The notes beneath the pieces were generated by a model. The model worked only from the letters and a program-made list of their open reading frames with translations, was not told the origin of the DNA and searched no databases. Both the position numbers and the translations under genes were made by a program. This document shows, in pieces, positions 11,801-26,525 of a DNA stretch of 64,000 nt. The DNA is from Lineus longissimus (lineage: Eukaryota > Nemertea > Pilidiophora > Heteronemertea > Lineidae), in the NCBI RefSeq assembly GCF_910592395.1, contig NC_088311.1:22662646-22726645 (forward strand), written 5' to 3'. Position 1 is the first letter of the stretch. Each line of letters starts with the position of its first letter.

Positions 11801-14800
11801 TACATTGGCTGCTGCATAAAGCGTTGACGTCGAATGGTCTGAAAGGAAAAATCTGCCTGAATGACGAATCAATACAGATTTTGCATGCAGCCTGCTACGA
11901 ACTGGGCTGTGATCATATAGCTGGCAGCTGAAGATGACCACATGGCCCAGTTCTCCATGCGAGCCATCTGCAACAAATGGCGTAACAATCCAGAACAAGG
12001 CAAAATCTGGGGTGTTGACTTGAGAGACCATGAGAAGAAGGGTACCCACGGTCTAATCCTGACTATATTTGGCACCCCAGGTGTCGCCTCGTCCCCAAAT
12101 AGCGCTAACCCTCCTCGACAGGTTATTATCTGCTGACCACAGCCACCTGCCTCGATGTCCTTTAGTATCAGTGGCAATGTCACCGAGAAACAGGCATTCA
12201 GCTATGCCTTGATTGAATCCCTAGCATCCCTTGTCCGGTACCGATTAAAACAATACATATGCTATTGTGTTTGCAGGTGTCTAGAACAAATTATCTTTGG
12301 GTCGTTAACACAGGTGGGCAGGCTTATTGATGACCTATTGTGTTCCCGTGACCACTAACACCAATTATTAAGAATGGAACATCAATGGCCCGAGACCAAT
12401 GGGAGGATTCTCTCACGGGCATCAACGAAATTGAACCATCTTTCTGGTTACCATGGAAGGTTCGCGGCCATGCTTGACGCTGAGGACAGTTGCGTAGGGA
12501 CAAAACGTGCGGAGAGAGCTCAACACCTGTCTCTGGGATTACTGGCAACTCTTTACCACGGATGGAGGCGAATAGTATGGCTCAAACGCGGGATATCATC
12601 CTGACTTTTATGGTTTTGTATGCATTTTTGTATTAAAAGCTATGACGTTTTTCTGTCTCTGTCCAATTTGACATCCGACCGTCGTTCCAAGGGAGACAAC
12701 ACAGACAAAACTATGAGCGGCATGACTTTCTATACGATTCAGCTGGGCAGGAGTCCTTAAATGAATTAGGTATATGTACTTATTTTCAAATCCCATCTCC
12801 TCCACGTGGCTTCACTATATAATCAGGACTTCAACTTAACAGTCACAGAAGAGATGCCGATCCTTGTCATTCAGTCAGTCACAGTTCGGAAGGTTGCAGT
12901 CAGTCACTAACCTATACCCTATCGGGACTTGCCTTCTGGGGGACAAGAATTCTTGTTACACCCTTGTGATGACGATTTGGGGGACTGGCAGCAACGATTT
13001 CAGTTACGCACGTATAACTTGTCCCCAGCAACAGGACGATTCCCAGCAATATCATCCTTTATTCAAGAGTTCTGTGGTAATCATATGGAACCATTACAAC
13101 ATGAATACAACTAATTTCCCTGTCTATTAGGCGGTATTGTTTTGGGCCCAGGTGTGCCCGAGCGCCCCGTGTTTGTTCCAACGTGCCGCTTCCCGTCTGA
13201 GCGGGACATTGTTATAATAACCCTGTCGGACGTGCGCTAATTAAAATAAAAGTTCGGCAAAACAATATTTGGATTGTTGTATGCAAAGCTACTTGCCCGG
13301 ATGCTATACTCATACATGTAAATGGTTGCATCGATGGTTAGTATTCGATATCTTAATCACAAAAGGATGTTAAAAGATAACTTGATAGTATAAACTTGTG
13401 ATACATGTAGTTAGCCCAAATATATAAGAATTTGCGAGTACGGGCAATTTCGCATACCCTGTCCCGAGGCGTGAAAGTAACCATTAACCATTGTTTAATG
13501 TAAATACTTGTAAACAACTCCATCAATAACATTTACTGACAATGTAATCTTGTGAAGGTGGAAATTGTCATAATCACAAATGGTGGCGAAGAACTCACCG
13601 AGAGTTGTGGTGACAGACGAAATTTGACGCTGTTTTCTTTGCGTTTATTTACAACTTTCCGGTGTTGATAAACCTATTGACACTTCATTCTTTGCCATGA
13701 TTACTAATGCAACCACCTATTAGTAAAATGGGGTTACTTTGTTTTTAGTTATCAATGTGTCATTGTGCAATGAGCTAAAATGTGCGAATCTCTGTTTTTT
13801 ATTGACTGACGTGTTAGTCTGTAAGTTGAGGAAGTGTGTGGAAATAAATAAGTGCATAATTAAAACAAAACATTATCCTGACCAATTTGCTCGTTATAAC
13901 GTTATCACCATCCATCTTGCCTTTGTCGCATTGTGTTCGATTCGAAGGTAATTTCTTATTGATTTATGTGATTATTTTTTTGTACAACACCGATATTTAA
14001 GTCCTGTGCTAATTTGTCTAAGCAACACCCGTCATTTTCCATACGTGCCAGTGCCCTACCAGACCAAAACCGTAGTTTTCGAAGGAGTCAGGGAAATTTT
14101 CATTTGCATAATTCGTGCGTCGTCGGTCATACAATCATTTGTACTCAGTATAACTCAAGTCAGCAGATTCTAGCGGTTACCCCAGGCGATATTCTGTTCT
14201 GATGTACATGCATATATTTATAAACTGACAGGACTCCGTCATGTCCGTGCATTCGTTCCCTGGCTCAATTCAAACCTTACGTGAAAGATGCATCCATCTA
14301 GAAATAAATGTACATGTATACAAGTAAAATGCCGTAGATAAACTATCCTACCCGGGTACAAAACTGCTTCAAATTATGATTCATTATGTTATTAAACCAT
14401 TGTGTTAAACGATACCTTAACATACGAAATTGGACTCAACATCCTATAAGAGCCAATTCAGAGAGTCAATTAGCTATTTTATGCAGCGAAATGCCACCAG
14501 CATGAAACAATTTATTTATTATTAACATGCGCAGCTGCATCATTATCATTTCACGATGTGAAAGTTCATGATACCAATATCGTCGGGAACATTGTGTGTA
14601 CAATGTCACGTACATGTACACGTATATGGCCTTGGCATCACATCGACTAACAGCATTGTCATCATTTCTAAGTGCATTTCATTTTTTTTCCAGTTAAAAG
14701 GACAGACCTGCAGAATGTGTTTGACGTCGAAATGCGACCTAGACCACTCTGAATATTCAAGAAACGGGAGATACCATGCTCATGGTCGTTTGATGTTGAA

Positions 14801-14975
14801 TGTGGATAGGTGAAGGGCTGGTTGCGTTCACCAAGTTGGCCGACGGGTATCACTTCATGGTCCGGTTTGGCCTATGTGTCTTTTTCACAGGAATTAATGA
14901 AGCAGCCTTATAGATCGATGAAACTATGAATTTGTTGACAAGTGAAAATTACTTCGATACGGCATTACCATTGCT
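8880..14975. other. Intergenic DNA, no gene recognised
   Basis: Only short ORFs (100 codons or fewer), often overlapping on both strands, none with a recognisable domain or exon pattern. The ORF pair around 11734-12136 was examined and gave no family match. The ID 3'UTR could extend into the first part if the AATAAA at 8871 is not used. Confidence 0.5.
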
Positions 14976-14984
14976 GGTTTTGTG

Positions 14985-15982
14985 GGGTAGTTGTAAAACA
15001 AGAAACACAGAAACGAAACAGAAACACAGAAACACAGAAACGAAACGCAGAAACCAGTCTTGTGGCGAATTCTGGTCTGCAGACTCCATCTTGTTGCCAT
15101 GGTTGTTGCCGCGAACGCGGGTGTAACTAAAACTGGTATTCAGTCGGAATGGAAGGAGGAATGCTCATTTCCCAATACCCTTTTAGCCTCATCAACGTGT
15201 GCGCAGATTGGCAGCATCCGGCCTTGATCGTGCCAATACACTACATGTATGTACTACACGGCGTAAATAGAAAATAGTCATTCGAATAGCGAGTCCTGTT
15301 CTTTTGTACATTCCATGGCCTGTGCACGACACTAGGCTGAACTTCCCTACTGCAACATCATTAACATAAACAGATATTTAAAGGGACTATTTAAAGGCAG
15401 CAGCTGGGCAGGCAAGATTGAGTTACTCCAAGTCCAAGTCTAGTGCCCCCCCCCCCCCCCACTTTACTCTATTCTAGTCGCCAAAATTGGTCTCTCACGT
15501 CTCACATAACGTCGAAATGATTCACCCATGTACTGGTACCGTACCTTGCATTTAGTGCTGCATCAGACGGGATTTGTAGGATGATCCTGGTACTTCATGT
15601 AAATTGAACACTACAAGGCAAGATGTTGCACTGCACCTTCATTTAAAATAACATGCTGTAGGAATCGAATCGAACCTACCAAAGTACTACACCACCACCT
15701 CAAAAGACTTCACCCATATCGTGCCGCCCCCCCCCCCCCCCCCCCCCCCCCAAGTTGCTCCATGTATCCCCTCAACAACTCTATTGCATTCCGGCTGGCC
15801 GCAACCCACCAACCTCAGATTTTACTTTTAAACGACAATAACAACGGATTGGGCAAGGAAAGTATCGGCGTGCCGATTGATTCCAACTTTTATGAAAACC
15901 CGTTTGATTTTCGTTTCTGCGTTTCGTTTCTGCGTTTCTGTGTTTCTGTTTCGTTTCTGTGTTTCTTGTTTTACAACTACCC
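14985..15982. mobile_element. Non-autonomous TIR DNA transposon, Mutator-like by its 9-bp target duplication
   Basis: Left arm 14985-15054 and right arm 15910-15982 are inverted copies of each other. They begin GGGTAGTTGTAAAACAAG and match over about 70 bp with a single clear mismatch. The arms consist of (A)CAGAAAC/GAAAC subrepeats. Outside the arms the 9-bp word GGTTTTGTG is present in direct orientation at 14976-14984 and 15983-15991, an exact target-site duplication. Such 9-bp duplications with long TIRs are typical of Mutator (MuDR/MULE) elements. The ~855-bp interior has no transposase-like ORF but contains C runs at 15446-15460 and 15727-15751, so the element is probably non-autonomous. 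The superfamily call is inference; the TIR and duplication are directly visible. Confidence 0.8.
15727..15751. repeat. Poly(C) run of 25 inside the TIR element
   Basis: Twenty-five uninterrupted C residues, with a second run of 15 C at 15446-15460. Run length is likely to be unreliable in sequencing and variable between individuals. Confidence 0.9.
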
Positions 15983-18485
15983 GGTTTTGTGACTCGCACT
16001 GTCTCCTTTTTCATCACTGATCTTGGCGCATCCCAACAGGCATCCGGTAAAAATCTTTTCCAAACACGGCAATCCGGCCAACAACGTTTACCCTGAACAC
16101 ATTCTGCACTAATGCAAACTTTGCCGGAATTACCTTGAAGCTTATACCAACAAGCCCCGAGTTGCGAGAACATTCCTGTGCGATATTCTCGAAAACCTGT
16201 GCATTAATCAGTTAATTTCTGACGGCTACGATAGGAAACCACGTAATAAGCCATCCATTTTACATTGACACCTGAATAAACACCATTTTCATATCAAAAT
16301 GAGAAACTCATACCTGCACGTAGTTTGGTGGCTGTAGCGACCTCTGGTTGATAATTAAACGACCAAATAAGTTCTAGTGAAATGGTTCTTTAATTGAAAT
16401 CAGTGACGAAATAACACCCGACTTTGCTCCACAAAATCGGCTCTGAAGCTGAAGCCCCTGAACCGAACCGGGATCATATTGGAATGTTTGTTCCCCATCC
16501 ATAGTTCTGGTGCTCTTGTATCTGATGGTGGTTGGAGTGCCTGTCCTGTTTTTTCGTGCCACCCTGTGCACAGTGAGGATTCACATGTAGATGTGGAACG
16601 CTGAAAGACAGATTGACTCGTTTTTTTTTTCTCTATTGACAAGTCATTGTCTCTGTAGCTGTCTATTGTATGAAAACACTGAAATGGCATGCGCAACCAA
16701 AACCGTTACACCGGTGTGACAGCGGATATAGTCTCCCTGGAGTCATAGTCCGGTAGCATTGTATTTGACCAATTAAGCAGCATGATCTATTGTACCGCTA
16801 ACCCTAACCAAAACATTTAGCAATGCGGGCTATTGTTACACGGACTATCAGCCCTAGGACTACTATCCCTTGCACACCGGCTGACAAACAAAAAGGCGAC
16901 ACGTTTTCTCAATCATATTCCCTCGGAATATTTACTATTGCTTTCTGGTTTCTCAACATGTATACATCTCGTATAGTTCCTATGGGCATTTTGACTCCAA
17001 TGGACCACACTGGTGAACCTTTTTATCAAAGTTTCAAAGAAACTGTTTAAGATCGAGATACGAAAATCAAAACCAGAAGCTGAGAACAAATAATCATTGA
17101 AGAAATGTACATATCACATTTATTAATTTGTCCTATTGGGTACAAGTTGGTTAAGATATCTGGGTGGCCTCGTCGGAACGTAGACTTTCCGGCTGCACTC
17201 TTTGATAAAGTTAATATTTTGTTTCATATTGGAAGCTGATTGGAGCCACACGTTTGTAAGTGTTTGGAAAATGATTCAGCACGAACCTCGTACTTTGCCT
17301 AGTGGACATGATAGATATGCGTCTTCACCCTTCATTCTGTCCTTGATGCATGTCAACATTGATGACCCCCTACCCGTAAACCGCTACTCCAACTTTCGAA
17401 AATAACGACATTTTCAATCAAAATACCATTTTCTCCAAAACAATGCGGCGCACAATAGAAATAACTTCACAACGCGTCTAACAACGAAGGTGAAATTAAA
17501 ACAATGGGCGCTCGAACAACAATAGCACGACATATGGGTGATCGTTGCCCTGCCTCATGAAGTTTGCGAAAAAGCCATGGCGACAGAAGGCAGCATATGG
17601 AGGGTGGTGAAAACTGATTATGAGGAGAAATCTGCTGCTTTCCTGCGAGGACTGTCCACATCTGCCATCCTTTTGTGTTCTGAACACCTTCCAGCTGAAA
17701 ACCGTTCTGGCCTTATTTTATAGTCCAAAGCAAAGCATTGACGACGATTGGTTGAATTCAAAAGCTGCATTTTTTTCTCTCATTGGGCGATGTTGAAGGA
17801 AGCGAAGATTCGAAATGAGACAAGGACCAGTTATTCAAAAGAAGTTAGTCGCATTGGCGTTCATAATATATAAGTACTACATTTAATTTGTTTTTAACTT
17901 GGCGTTGGGCTTAACCAAAAGAGATAACGTCAGGTCAAGTTACTACAAAAGCCAAGTTAGTGGCTTACTTGTTTTGAATAAACAGGTCCAGCATCCACAA
18001 CATCGCCATCCCGGTTCGATGAGATGTCATTACTTGTGAAGGGCGGACAAGCCTACGCCATATTATACTTGGTACTAATTATTCTTTGGTATAGATAACG
18101 TAGGCAACCTAGAGTGCAGCAATTCTACATGAAAGATACATTTAGAAGTATGGTTTGACCGCCGGTGATTAAAAATAGAGTTTGAGCTGAGCGTCAACTA
18201 GGACAGTACACTATTAGCTCTACAAACAATACTCGGCAATTGTAAGCAAGCAGGAGGAACCGGAGACCCCGTAGGAAATGCTTTATCATGGTACCTATAA
18301 TCTAGCTACAAGATGTAACAACGCCCGTACGAATGAGGACGCCCACACTGGACAGCTCCGTGATTTCATAATCTGAGTCACAGTTTCGCTCAACCCAGTA
18401 ACCCACACTGGTGGTGAACCCTAGCCCTTAGCGACGAAGGTCAGAGGACGACGCCGTTAACTTTATATTGTTCGGAGATTGTACT

Positions 18486-18537
18486 GATTAAATCAAGAAT
18501 TAATAAAGACTAGTCTTTGTTATTTCTTGATTAAATT
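18486..18537. repeat. Loop-less palindrome, 2 x 26 bp
   Basis: The sequence around 18511/18512 reads GACT|AGTC at its centre. The two 26-nt arms agree in most positions (both contain TAATCAAGAA or AAATCAAGAA and AAAGACT). It is probably a fold-back remnant of a small TIR element; no target duplication was identified. Confidence 0.65.
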
Positions 18538-19560
18538 AATTGGAGTGACGCAGTAACAGATTACACGTATATATTGAATAATACAAATGTTGCTTAGTCG
18601 TTAAATGTGATAGCGGTAGAGCACAGATGTCAATATGTCCGAGAGTTGTTTGAGAGTCATAAATTCGAAATTATGTATTGTCCAAACAATATTGTTAAGA
18701 CATTAAAAGAATTTTTTTTAAATGTTTGTCAGCAACACTGGATTCTTAACAAATACAAAGGGTTGAAGAACTTAACACTCGATCATTCCTGTCAAAAAGA
18801 TTTGAAAGCATAGCTATGAAGCCAGAAACGGATCAAGGAGTCACTCCCCACCCTGTGTTTACCACGTTGTCAGCCTTCTGACAAATTTGAGAAGAACGCC
18901 TGTAATTAAACAATAAAACCCTCCAATTTGAAATTCTTTACATGCTGTTGGTTTGCCATGCAGTATGGATCTTGACGGCCACGTGCGGGTTTTGAACGAC
19001 CAAGGCCACGATGGTCCATTCAAACCCCGAACCAATTTAGAGACATGTGCTTGGGAAGAATGCGTGACAAAGGAGGGGGCGAGGATAGTGTTTCGTGTAT
19101 TTCGTTTCTATGTGGCCAGAGGTTGAGAACCGTCTCCCCAGTGAAACAGGACACTGGTTGTTATCAGAGGAAAGGGCCCACAGAGACACAACTGTTGCAT
19201 AACAACAACTTGGGCGTGTCCCACGGCCCGATCGCTGCGACAGTTTTCAAAGGACAAGTGCTATCCTGTGGGGTATTTGATACCGCGTTATAGAGTGGTA
19301 GTCATTATGTCCATTCGGGTTTTCATAATCGATTTAACATAAACGTCATAATTATGATCAATTATGCAAACATTTTACAACAATGTTCACTTTTTGACAA
19401 AATTCGCCTGAAGTAGAATTTTTTATCAACAAGGCTTTCATTTGCATTGTGATGAAAACTTGACAAATATTGATTTTGAAACTCCCTTCATTACCAAATG
19501 AGATGTTGGTCCGTGAAGCTACTGCTGACATCGACTGATGCAACCAGAATAAGAAGTTGC

Positions 19561-19583
19561 ATGTACATGTACATGTACATGTA
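19561..19583. repeat. TACATG microsatellite
   Basis: Four tandem ATGTAC-type hexamers. The same palindromic hexamer recurs at 29756-29775 and in shorter form at many sites in the window. Confidence 0.9.
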
Positions 19584-22500
19584 TCAGTTTTATGTTGATA
19601 TGTAATTTAAAGACCTTTGCGAGAAGACCTCGCAGAGCTTTACATCTGTCCGCTCACAGCTCTTCCGGCCAACATGCAACATTCTCCTAGGCGCTATTCG
19701 GTGGCCCGGATGGTAACGTTAATTGCATTAGATGATTTTAAAAATTTCCTTTGTTTCGACAGATTGCGTTTAATATCTAAATATTGTATACGGACGTCTA
19801 ATGTACGTCCGTGATCTATAAAAAAAATAATCACACAAAGTGGTCGTGGCATTGTTCATTTTCTACTTTAAACCGTACAATGATATCCTAGACATATGCG
19901 TGAGAGAGGGACATAAGCCGATAGCGGAGTTCTATTGAAACATCCCAATGACATCTGCAGTGTATGCAGAGATTGAGCCGGGGGACCGAAAGACTCGACG
20001 CTGCAGCGACGATTGACCCTCCGCTATTAAGTTAATCAAAAATTGTAAAAATAATTAATCAGGACCGCGCTCGCTGTGTGTAGTTTGTTCAGGTGTGCTT
20101 CGAAGACGGGCAATGTACAGCTACCGTGTGGTCCGCCCTCGATACGCTCTTAGCCCGAGGTTTGTCAGGTGTTCAAACTTCGCCCCTCCACGCGTCAAGC
20201 AACCGGCGAGCCATCACCAATGAATACCCGACCGTGGTCGTCTTTGACCCCGCGACAATCGAAGTACTCAAAGAGAAGCACTGAAAGAGAAGCTGCAAAT
20301 TTTTACGGCGCTCAAAATATGTTTATTTCCGGGACCGAATTTCCAATGTGGACGTCAGGCAGCAGTGAATTGAACGCGGTCAGCGCAGCGCACGTGCGTC
20401 CCGCTGGAGCTCTGTGAGTAATATGCGCCAACAGAACAGATGGGTGTATTAGTTGGGCACATTGTGAGATGGGAACCGAGGGACCCGCTCTCCTACAGCT
20501 GCTGTCACCCCATCTGCAAGGACCTTCTGTTGTTGTTGTACGAAATCCACACCTTTCCCACGGCAAGGGAACCTAGGGTCTCCATTTGTGCACCATATGC
20601 TCACCAAGTCCCTTGTTTTCTGTCTGGGGTTTGCACCTTATTTCTGACACGTCGGGTGTTTATCTCAAATTGAAATATTTTGTCGAATTGGAGTTTGTTT
20701 TGCCAAACTGAGTAATAGATTCAAAAATACCGTCTTGTGTTCATTGGCAGCAAGAAAGCTCATCGAGACAAATTCTTGACAATCATATCACGTGAAAAGA
20801 TTTCATCGTTAATCGCAGTTTTGCCGATTTTAAACTAGTTTTAGGAAGAAACTCATAGATGACAGCGAATCCCGTTACACCACCGGTATCCACTGAATCG
20901 ACATGTCCGAAACATGATTGTATCTTTGAGTTGTTGAGGCCTATCATTGGCGGAAAGGCCTTACCCGTATCTGTATGATATATGTGTCATTATCAAACGA
21001 TGTAATAACAATCTGGAGGCAATAACCCCATCAGCAACATCCTCATCTAAAAGAAATGTTATTCAGTCAGTGGGTCGTAGTTACTCAAGCCGAGGGAACA
21101 TGGCCGCGTCTTTACCAAGGCGGTGCAAATGACAACCAAATGCCTTTGAACATGTTCGAGAATATCATATTATTAATCTATGAGTGTCTCCAGATGAATA
21201 ATATTATCTCTTCTTATGAATCACATCCTGACAACCTCTTGGTGGGAACTTTCCTCAAGTAGTTCTCCTCTTCGTTATTATTATTTTGCGGTATTATGAC
21301 AGGCGTGTTCAGAATTTTCCGGCTGGAGGATGTGTTGTTAAAGATCACAGTTGAAGGATTCTCTTACCCCGTTTAGTATCCATGTTGATCTTAACAGAGA
21401 ATATGGCTACATTTGGCTCCTTGTGGTTAATGAGGAGGTCTGTCACGACAGGGTGTAAACAAAGTAGTACTGACAATTACACGTACAAGTGCAATGTAAG
21501 CTTATGGGTAGAGTTTTGCCACAGACGACCACAGCACCAATATTCCTTACCACACATGTTTCCAGGTAAAAGCCTAGAAGATTGGTACAGGCGAAGCACC
21601 AATGCGGAGTAGTTAGAGTACCCGTGTAAAAGTAGAAGATTCCCCCTAATTGTGAAAACGTATTCTTTCAAAAAATATATTGAGAGAAGGTTTTAACTTG
21701 GCAAAAGAGGACGCTGCATACAGGTGATATAGCCACCCATATTTTAAGCACGGCTCAGTAATCCCCTTACACCAACACAACTTTCAAAAGATAACAGCTG
21801 AAATGACATGTTTTCAAACTTTCATCCCCTACCCGACCGTTACAGAGAACAAAAGGAAAGTTGATTAGTAATGTCCATTAACAAAATGTGTTCCGTCCCT
21901 AAGGTTGGCTTAGGCAGATGGCTACCAACGCCCATCAAACTGGACCAGTCTGTTCAGCAATCTCGCTAACATGTCACCTTCAGTCACCAGAACATGGTTC
22001 TGTATAATAAAAAATGTTTCAAGGTTTGCTCGGAGCGAGGTTAGAACTATCGCATGTTAGTCGAAATATGGACCCAGTGGAAAACCCATTGCGACTTATC
22101 ACTGATTGCTTATCTGGAGTCCAGGTTGCAAGTCAGAACTCTCAACTCTGCATATTCACAAAAATATTTAGTCAGGTGTCGGGGTATTGTGTATTTTGCA
22201 CCAGATTTCCCTTAGTGTCCTTATGTCGCGGGTGCGACTTGTTTGCAAATGAAAGTCAAGATGGGAAAGCCCGTTAGCAGCTACAAAAGCTGGTTAATTC
22301 TGTCAGTGGGAGGGTAACTGGCGACTTCGATACAGCGGAGCTGATATCTGGATAGCGAAATTCGTATGGATGATGCTAAATACTATCACGTTGATCAGAG
22401 GGTGGCACCTTCACTCGGGCCAATATCAATTTTCAATACATATGCATAGCTAATACATGAGATTACAATCGTGGGAATAGGCTAAGAGAAATCGGTATAG

Positions 22501-25500
22501 AATAGGACCGATGTAACCAAATGGGATGAGGACGGATGGCCACTCCGAAAATACACATCTGTCACAACAACAACAACAATGCAGTTTCCAGCGGCCATCT
22601 AGGATTTCAAAAAGCTCTTTTTCCCCAAGCTGTTAACTTCTAAAAATAACAATGCCTTTTTTAACAAAACGGATCCAGTTTTTTCTTCCAACAAAAGGAG
22701 GATTTTTGCTATATTTTTCTTTGCACCTCATTCCGGGCTATTTCATCTGAATCGTGATGCTTCAATCCAATATCGATTTCCTTTACACCACGTGATCGCA
22801 CGCGCCTCACAACAGACGACAAATATTTTCACGGATGCATGACGGGAGACAATGGCGGATTAAGTCACGTGGCCTAACTCCATGATTGGGACAGGGACCT
22901 TCCGTTGTGTCCCGTGTGAAAATGATTGTAACCCATGGCAACCGCGCAAGTGAAACCCAGGTGCGAATCTGTGCGTTGATTTGATCCCATAATGCGAAAG
23001 TTTCGGATTAGTTTTCTGATTAATGCAATTTTTGCTAGAATCAGCTCGGAAAATTTCCCGAGAGAGTTGTTTGGAAGTTCATGCGACATGTTGGAAGCTG
23101 ACTGTTTGTTTCCTATAATCCCCTCGGGGCACTGCAAGCTGACCTCTGCGCTATTACTTGATTAGGAGTGACTAAGTAATACGGTTGGCAGAAATCTCAC
23201 TCTCAGATGGTTGGCGAGGAGTTGTTAGGTACGCGTCCCAAAGGAAATGATGTTGTTAGGAAAGCGCGATTCAACGTCGACAGACCTAATACCAAAATGC
23301 ACTATTTACCCTGATCAGAGATGACATCAGGTAAGAGCACCGTATATCGCAGGGGTGTCACAGTGCAATTGAATATCACATGCTATCACTTTCGCGTGTT
23401 CACGGGATCATTCGATACGTGTATAGCTGCCTGCGACATAAAAGTCGCATCTCCCGCAACCATGCACCAACAGCAGTAGTAATTTGAATCGATCCTAAGG
23501 CCTGCTATTATATAGGAGGATGGCTGTCTGATCTTGGCAGCTTGGCAGTCACTGTATTTCTAATACTCCACATAAAGCGACTGTTGCCATCTGACCGTGC
23601 CTCTACATGATGTCCCTTGTGTATATATTTAATGTATCAATATAATGACTGTCAACCTTCCGTTGCTGTGTCGCTCATCTGAAAATCCCCTGGGAATCAT
23701 GCAAGCAATGTTTTCACAGTCATCCGCACAGGTGCCGAGTCGAACAAGTGCCAAATACGTGGAGCGCCTGAAATGACAACCGAACACGCGCCGCGCCCTT
23801 GGCAACAATGGCCACAGCGAAGATCGTCCAAACTGTTCTGCATTGTCAACCTTGTCCGCAGACGCCGTCTTTTCAGTTTCAACGCATGTCCATGTGCTGC
23901 AGTGATGTTTGAACCAGAGGTACGAGGTATCTTTGATTACTTCGTTAGAGATGATATTCTATCGCGGTTAATATCCTGGAAACCCGCTGGTGACTGACCA
24001 AGAAACAATACCGGATAATTCGCCATTGGTTGTTAGTTAGGCTCGTGATGTAACACCTGATTTCTATAGTAAGATATAGTATTCTATCATGGGAAAATAT
24101 CCCCAAAGCGCGCTATAGTGCAGATGGCTGATTTGCAATCGTTTGATTGTTACGCTTGTGATGTAACACATTTTGTAATAATTTAAGCGCCGTAGAAGAA
24201 GGGGTTACGTCAATTATTTGATCTTGTGTTCAGCTTCCACATAAAGTTCATAATGTATACAAAAGAGTTAACAAGCCAACGATAATTTCCCTTATAATTG
24301 AATATGTATACACCTGCAATAACAATGGTACGTCACACGCCATTGATGGCCAGTAAATGGTCTTATTAACAACATGTTCTGCTGCCTTATCAAAGGGTTA
24401 TGAGGGCAAATCTTGATAAGATCGACTCCACGAAACAGCGTTCGTGGAGATCGATCAATTGGCAAGGGCAAAGAAAACACGTTATGGTCTTTTTTTCAAG
24501 AAATTCGCTAGTCGCAAAAAACAAAGTGGCGTGAATTTTGACGGCTTACAGTATGTTTTCTACATGTAGGTCAGTGATACCAAGATTTCGAACATCAGTT
24601 AAGGAGCGGCACATTTTGTCGGCTACCTGATTGCGCGAGGCGTATTTTCATGGTTGTGGTCCAACCTCCTCGGATCGACAAATCGATTTGTCGGCAACCA
24701 CATCAAAATGAACGCAAACCTGATTTTGCCACAGAGCAAATTTCATTTTTCAATCATTTATGATAAACATCACGAAGACGATCTGACTGTGATCCTAACG
24801 TAGATATCCTCTCTCAGCAGATTGCCAATATGCATGGCAACACCTCGGTTTTTGCTTGATTAGCTTCGTTCCCATCCGTCTTGATTAAACTGGGGACGGC
24901 GACTCCGCCAAGAATAACCTGACTGTCACGGGCCGACATGGCCGTGATACGTGATCTCCATGCGGGGTGAGGCGAGGCACGGGCTTCCTCCGGGCACACA
25001 GGTGTTCCAAGGCTGCGTTACGTCCAACGACGACCACCGCCCTCCGCACGTGGATCAGGATTAATTAAATCAGGGCCTCAAATTTGCGAAGGCATTGGTT
25101 TTGTTTTGGGATTGTCTCAGAAAAGAATGCCATTGTTTCAGCACGTCTCAAATACAATCGGCAGGCGCAGCCGATAATCTTGAGTATTTTGATACAGGCC
25201 ATTCAGATTGTCTTTCTCGGTTTAATTATCATGTATCTAATGCGCGCGGTGGTCATTTGTTATTCATCCAAGCTGTCATGGCGGCAAGAGTAACCATGGC
25301 GCCTTTAATCGTCCCGACATCACGCGCATCCAAGTCTCACTCATCCCAAACAGTCATATCTTCCATATCACAGATCACTTCCACTGAAAATCTGCGCGAG
25401 ATTTGATATGAGCTGCGCTATTTTCGGTACGGATTTTAAACAGCATCTCTGACACATGCAAGTGTCTCATTATTGAAGGACTTTGACCAAGAATCTCGAC

Positions 25501-26525
25501 AACATATCCACTATTGTCCGCAAGGTAATGCCGCATTGTCCTCGGGACAATTGTAATGATTTCATGCCTAATTAATTTCGTGGCTTGAGATAACGACGAT
25601 ATTTTGATATGGGATTAGAGGATTAAAATTTCTATTGCTACCCTAACTAGAGCCGCGTTGGAATAAAGTTTCAGTATCTTGTCCTGGAGTTGTTGATGCG
25701 TGGTTCGAGTGATCTGGCAGTAAGGGCCAGAGAAACATTCCTATAATGAGAGTCTTGTACGAGTTCCGATGAATCCTCCATCACATTATTCCGGCGAACA
25801 GCCGGGCTTTTAACCTGACAGATACAATTTGTCAACCTCCGACGATGGCTGCCCTCTTGGGTATTACACTGCGGCTCAGCATCATCCAGTTCGAGCGCTT
25901 TTCCCCTGGTACAACAACGACGAGGATACGGCTTTCAGATTGGGAAAGAGAGATGTCAGAAATAAAAAGAAGGAAATACACGTATGTTCCTCATATGACA
26001 TTGCACGAGTAAGCATTCACTAATGATATTCATAGCATTACCACTCCCCAATATAATACACGGATGACTCAAGCGAATAGCTAATACCATTACATCTCTT
26101 TTAGTGGTTGGAGCTATTGTAGCCCAAGAATATAGATAGTTACTTGACCCGCCATGATCGGAGGAAAAGCATTTATTCTTCATAAGTGTTGCGACAATGC
26201 TTGTGCTCCCTTAACCAATAACCACCAGTGAGTGTTGATATGACACTTAGAGAAACAATGTTTAAACTGTATGGTCAAACTCAGAGATGACAGATGTTGG
26301 CGACGAAAAATTTAATTTCCTGAAAGATAAGAACAGTTATATTAGCATTATACGACAATGTGCCATAACTCATTTTCATGGAGGGGCTATAGAGTCCACT
26401 TAGCAGTCCTGAGGTGACTAGTGTGGGCCAGGGTTGTGTTCGATTCAGCTATACTAATCATATTTCTACTACAATCGTGAATAGTTTTGATGTGAGATAG
26501 GAAAGACCCCTTTCGGAGACATCGT

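Noticed and set aside
15781-16173. 130-codon - strand ORF
   Set aside because: It translates the CAGAAAC subrepeats of the transposon's right TIR (KTRNTETKQKHR-type residues) and flanking DNA; not a protein gene.
16799-16812. Telomere-like TAACCCTAACC
   Set aside because: Only about two repeats; expected by chance.
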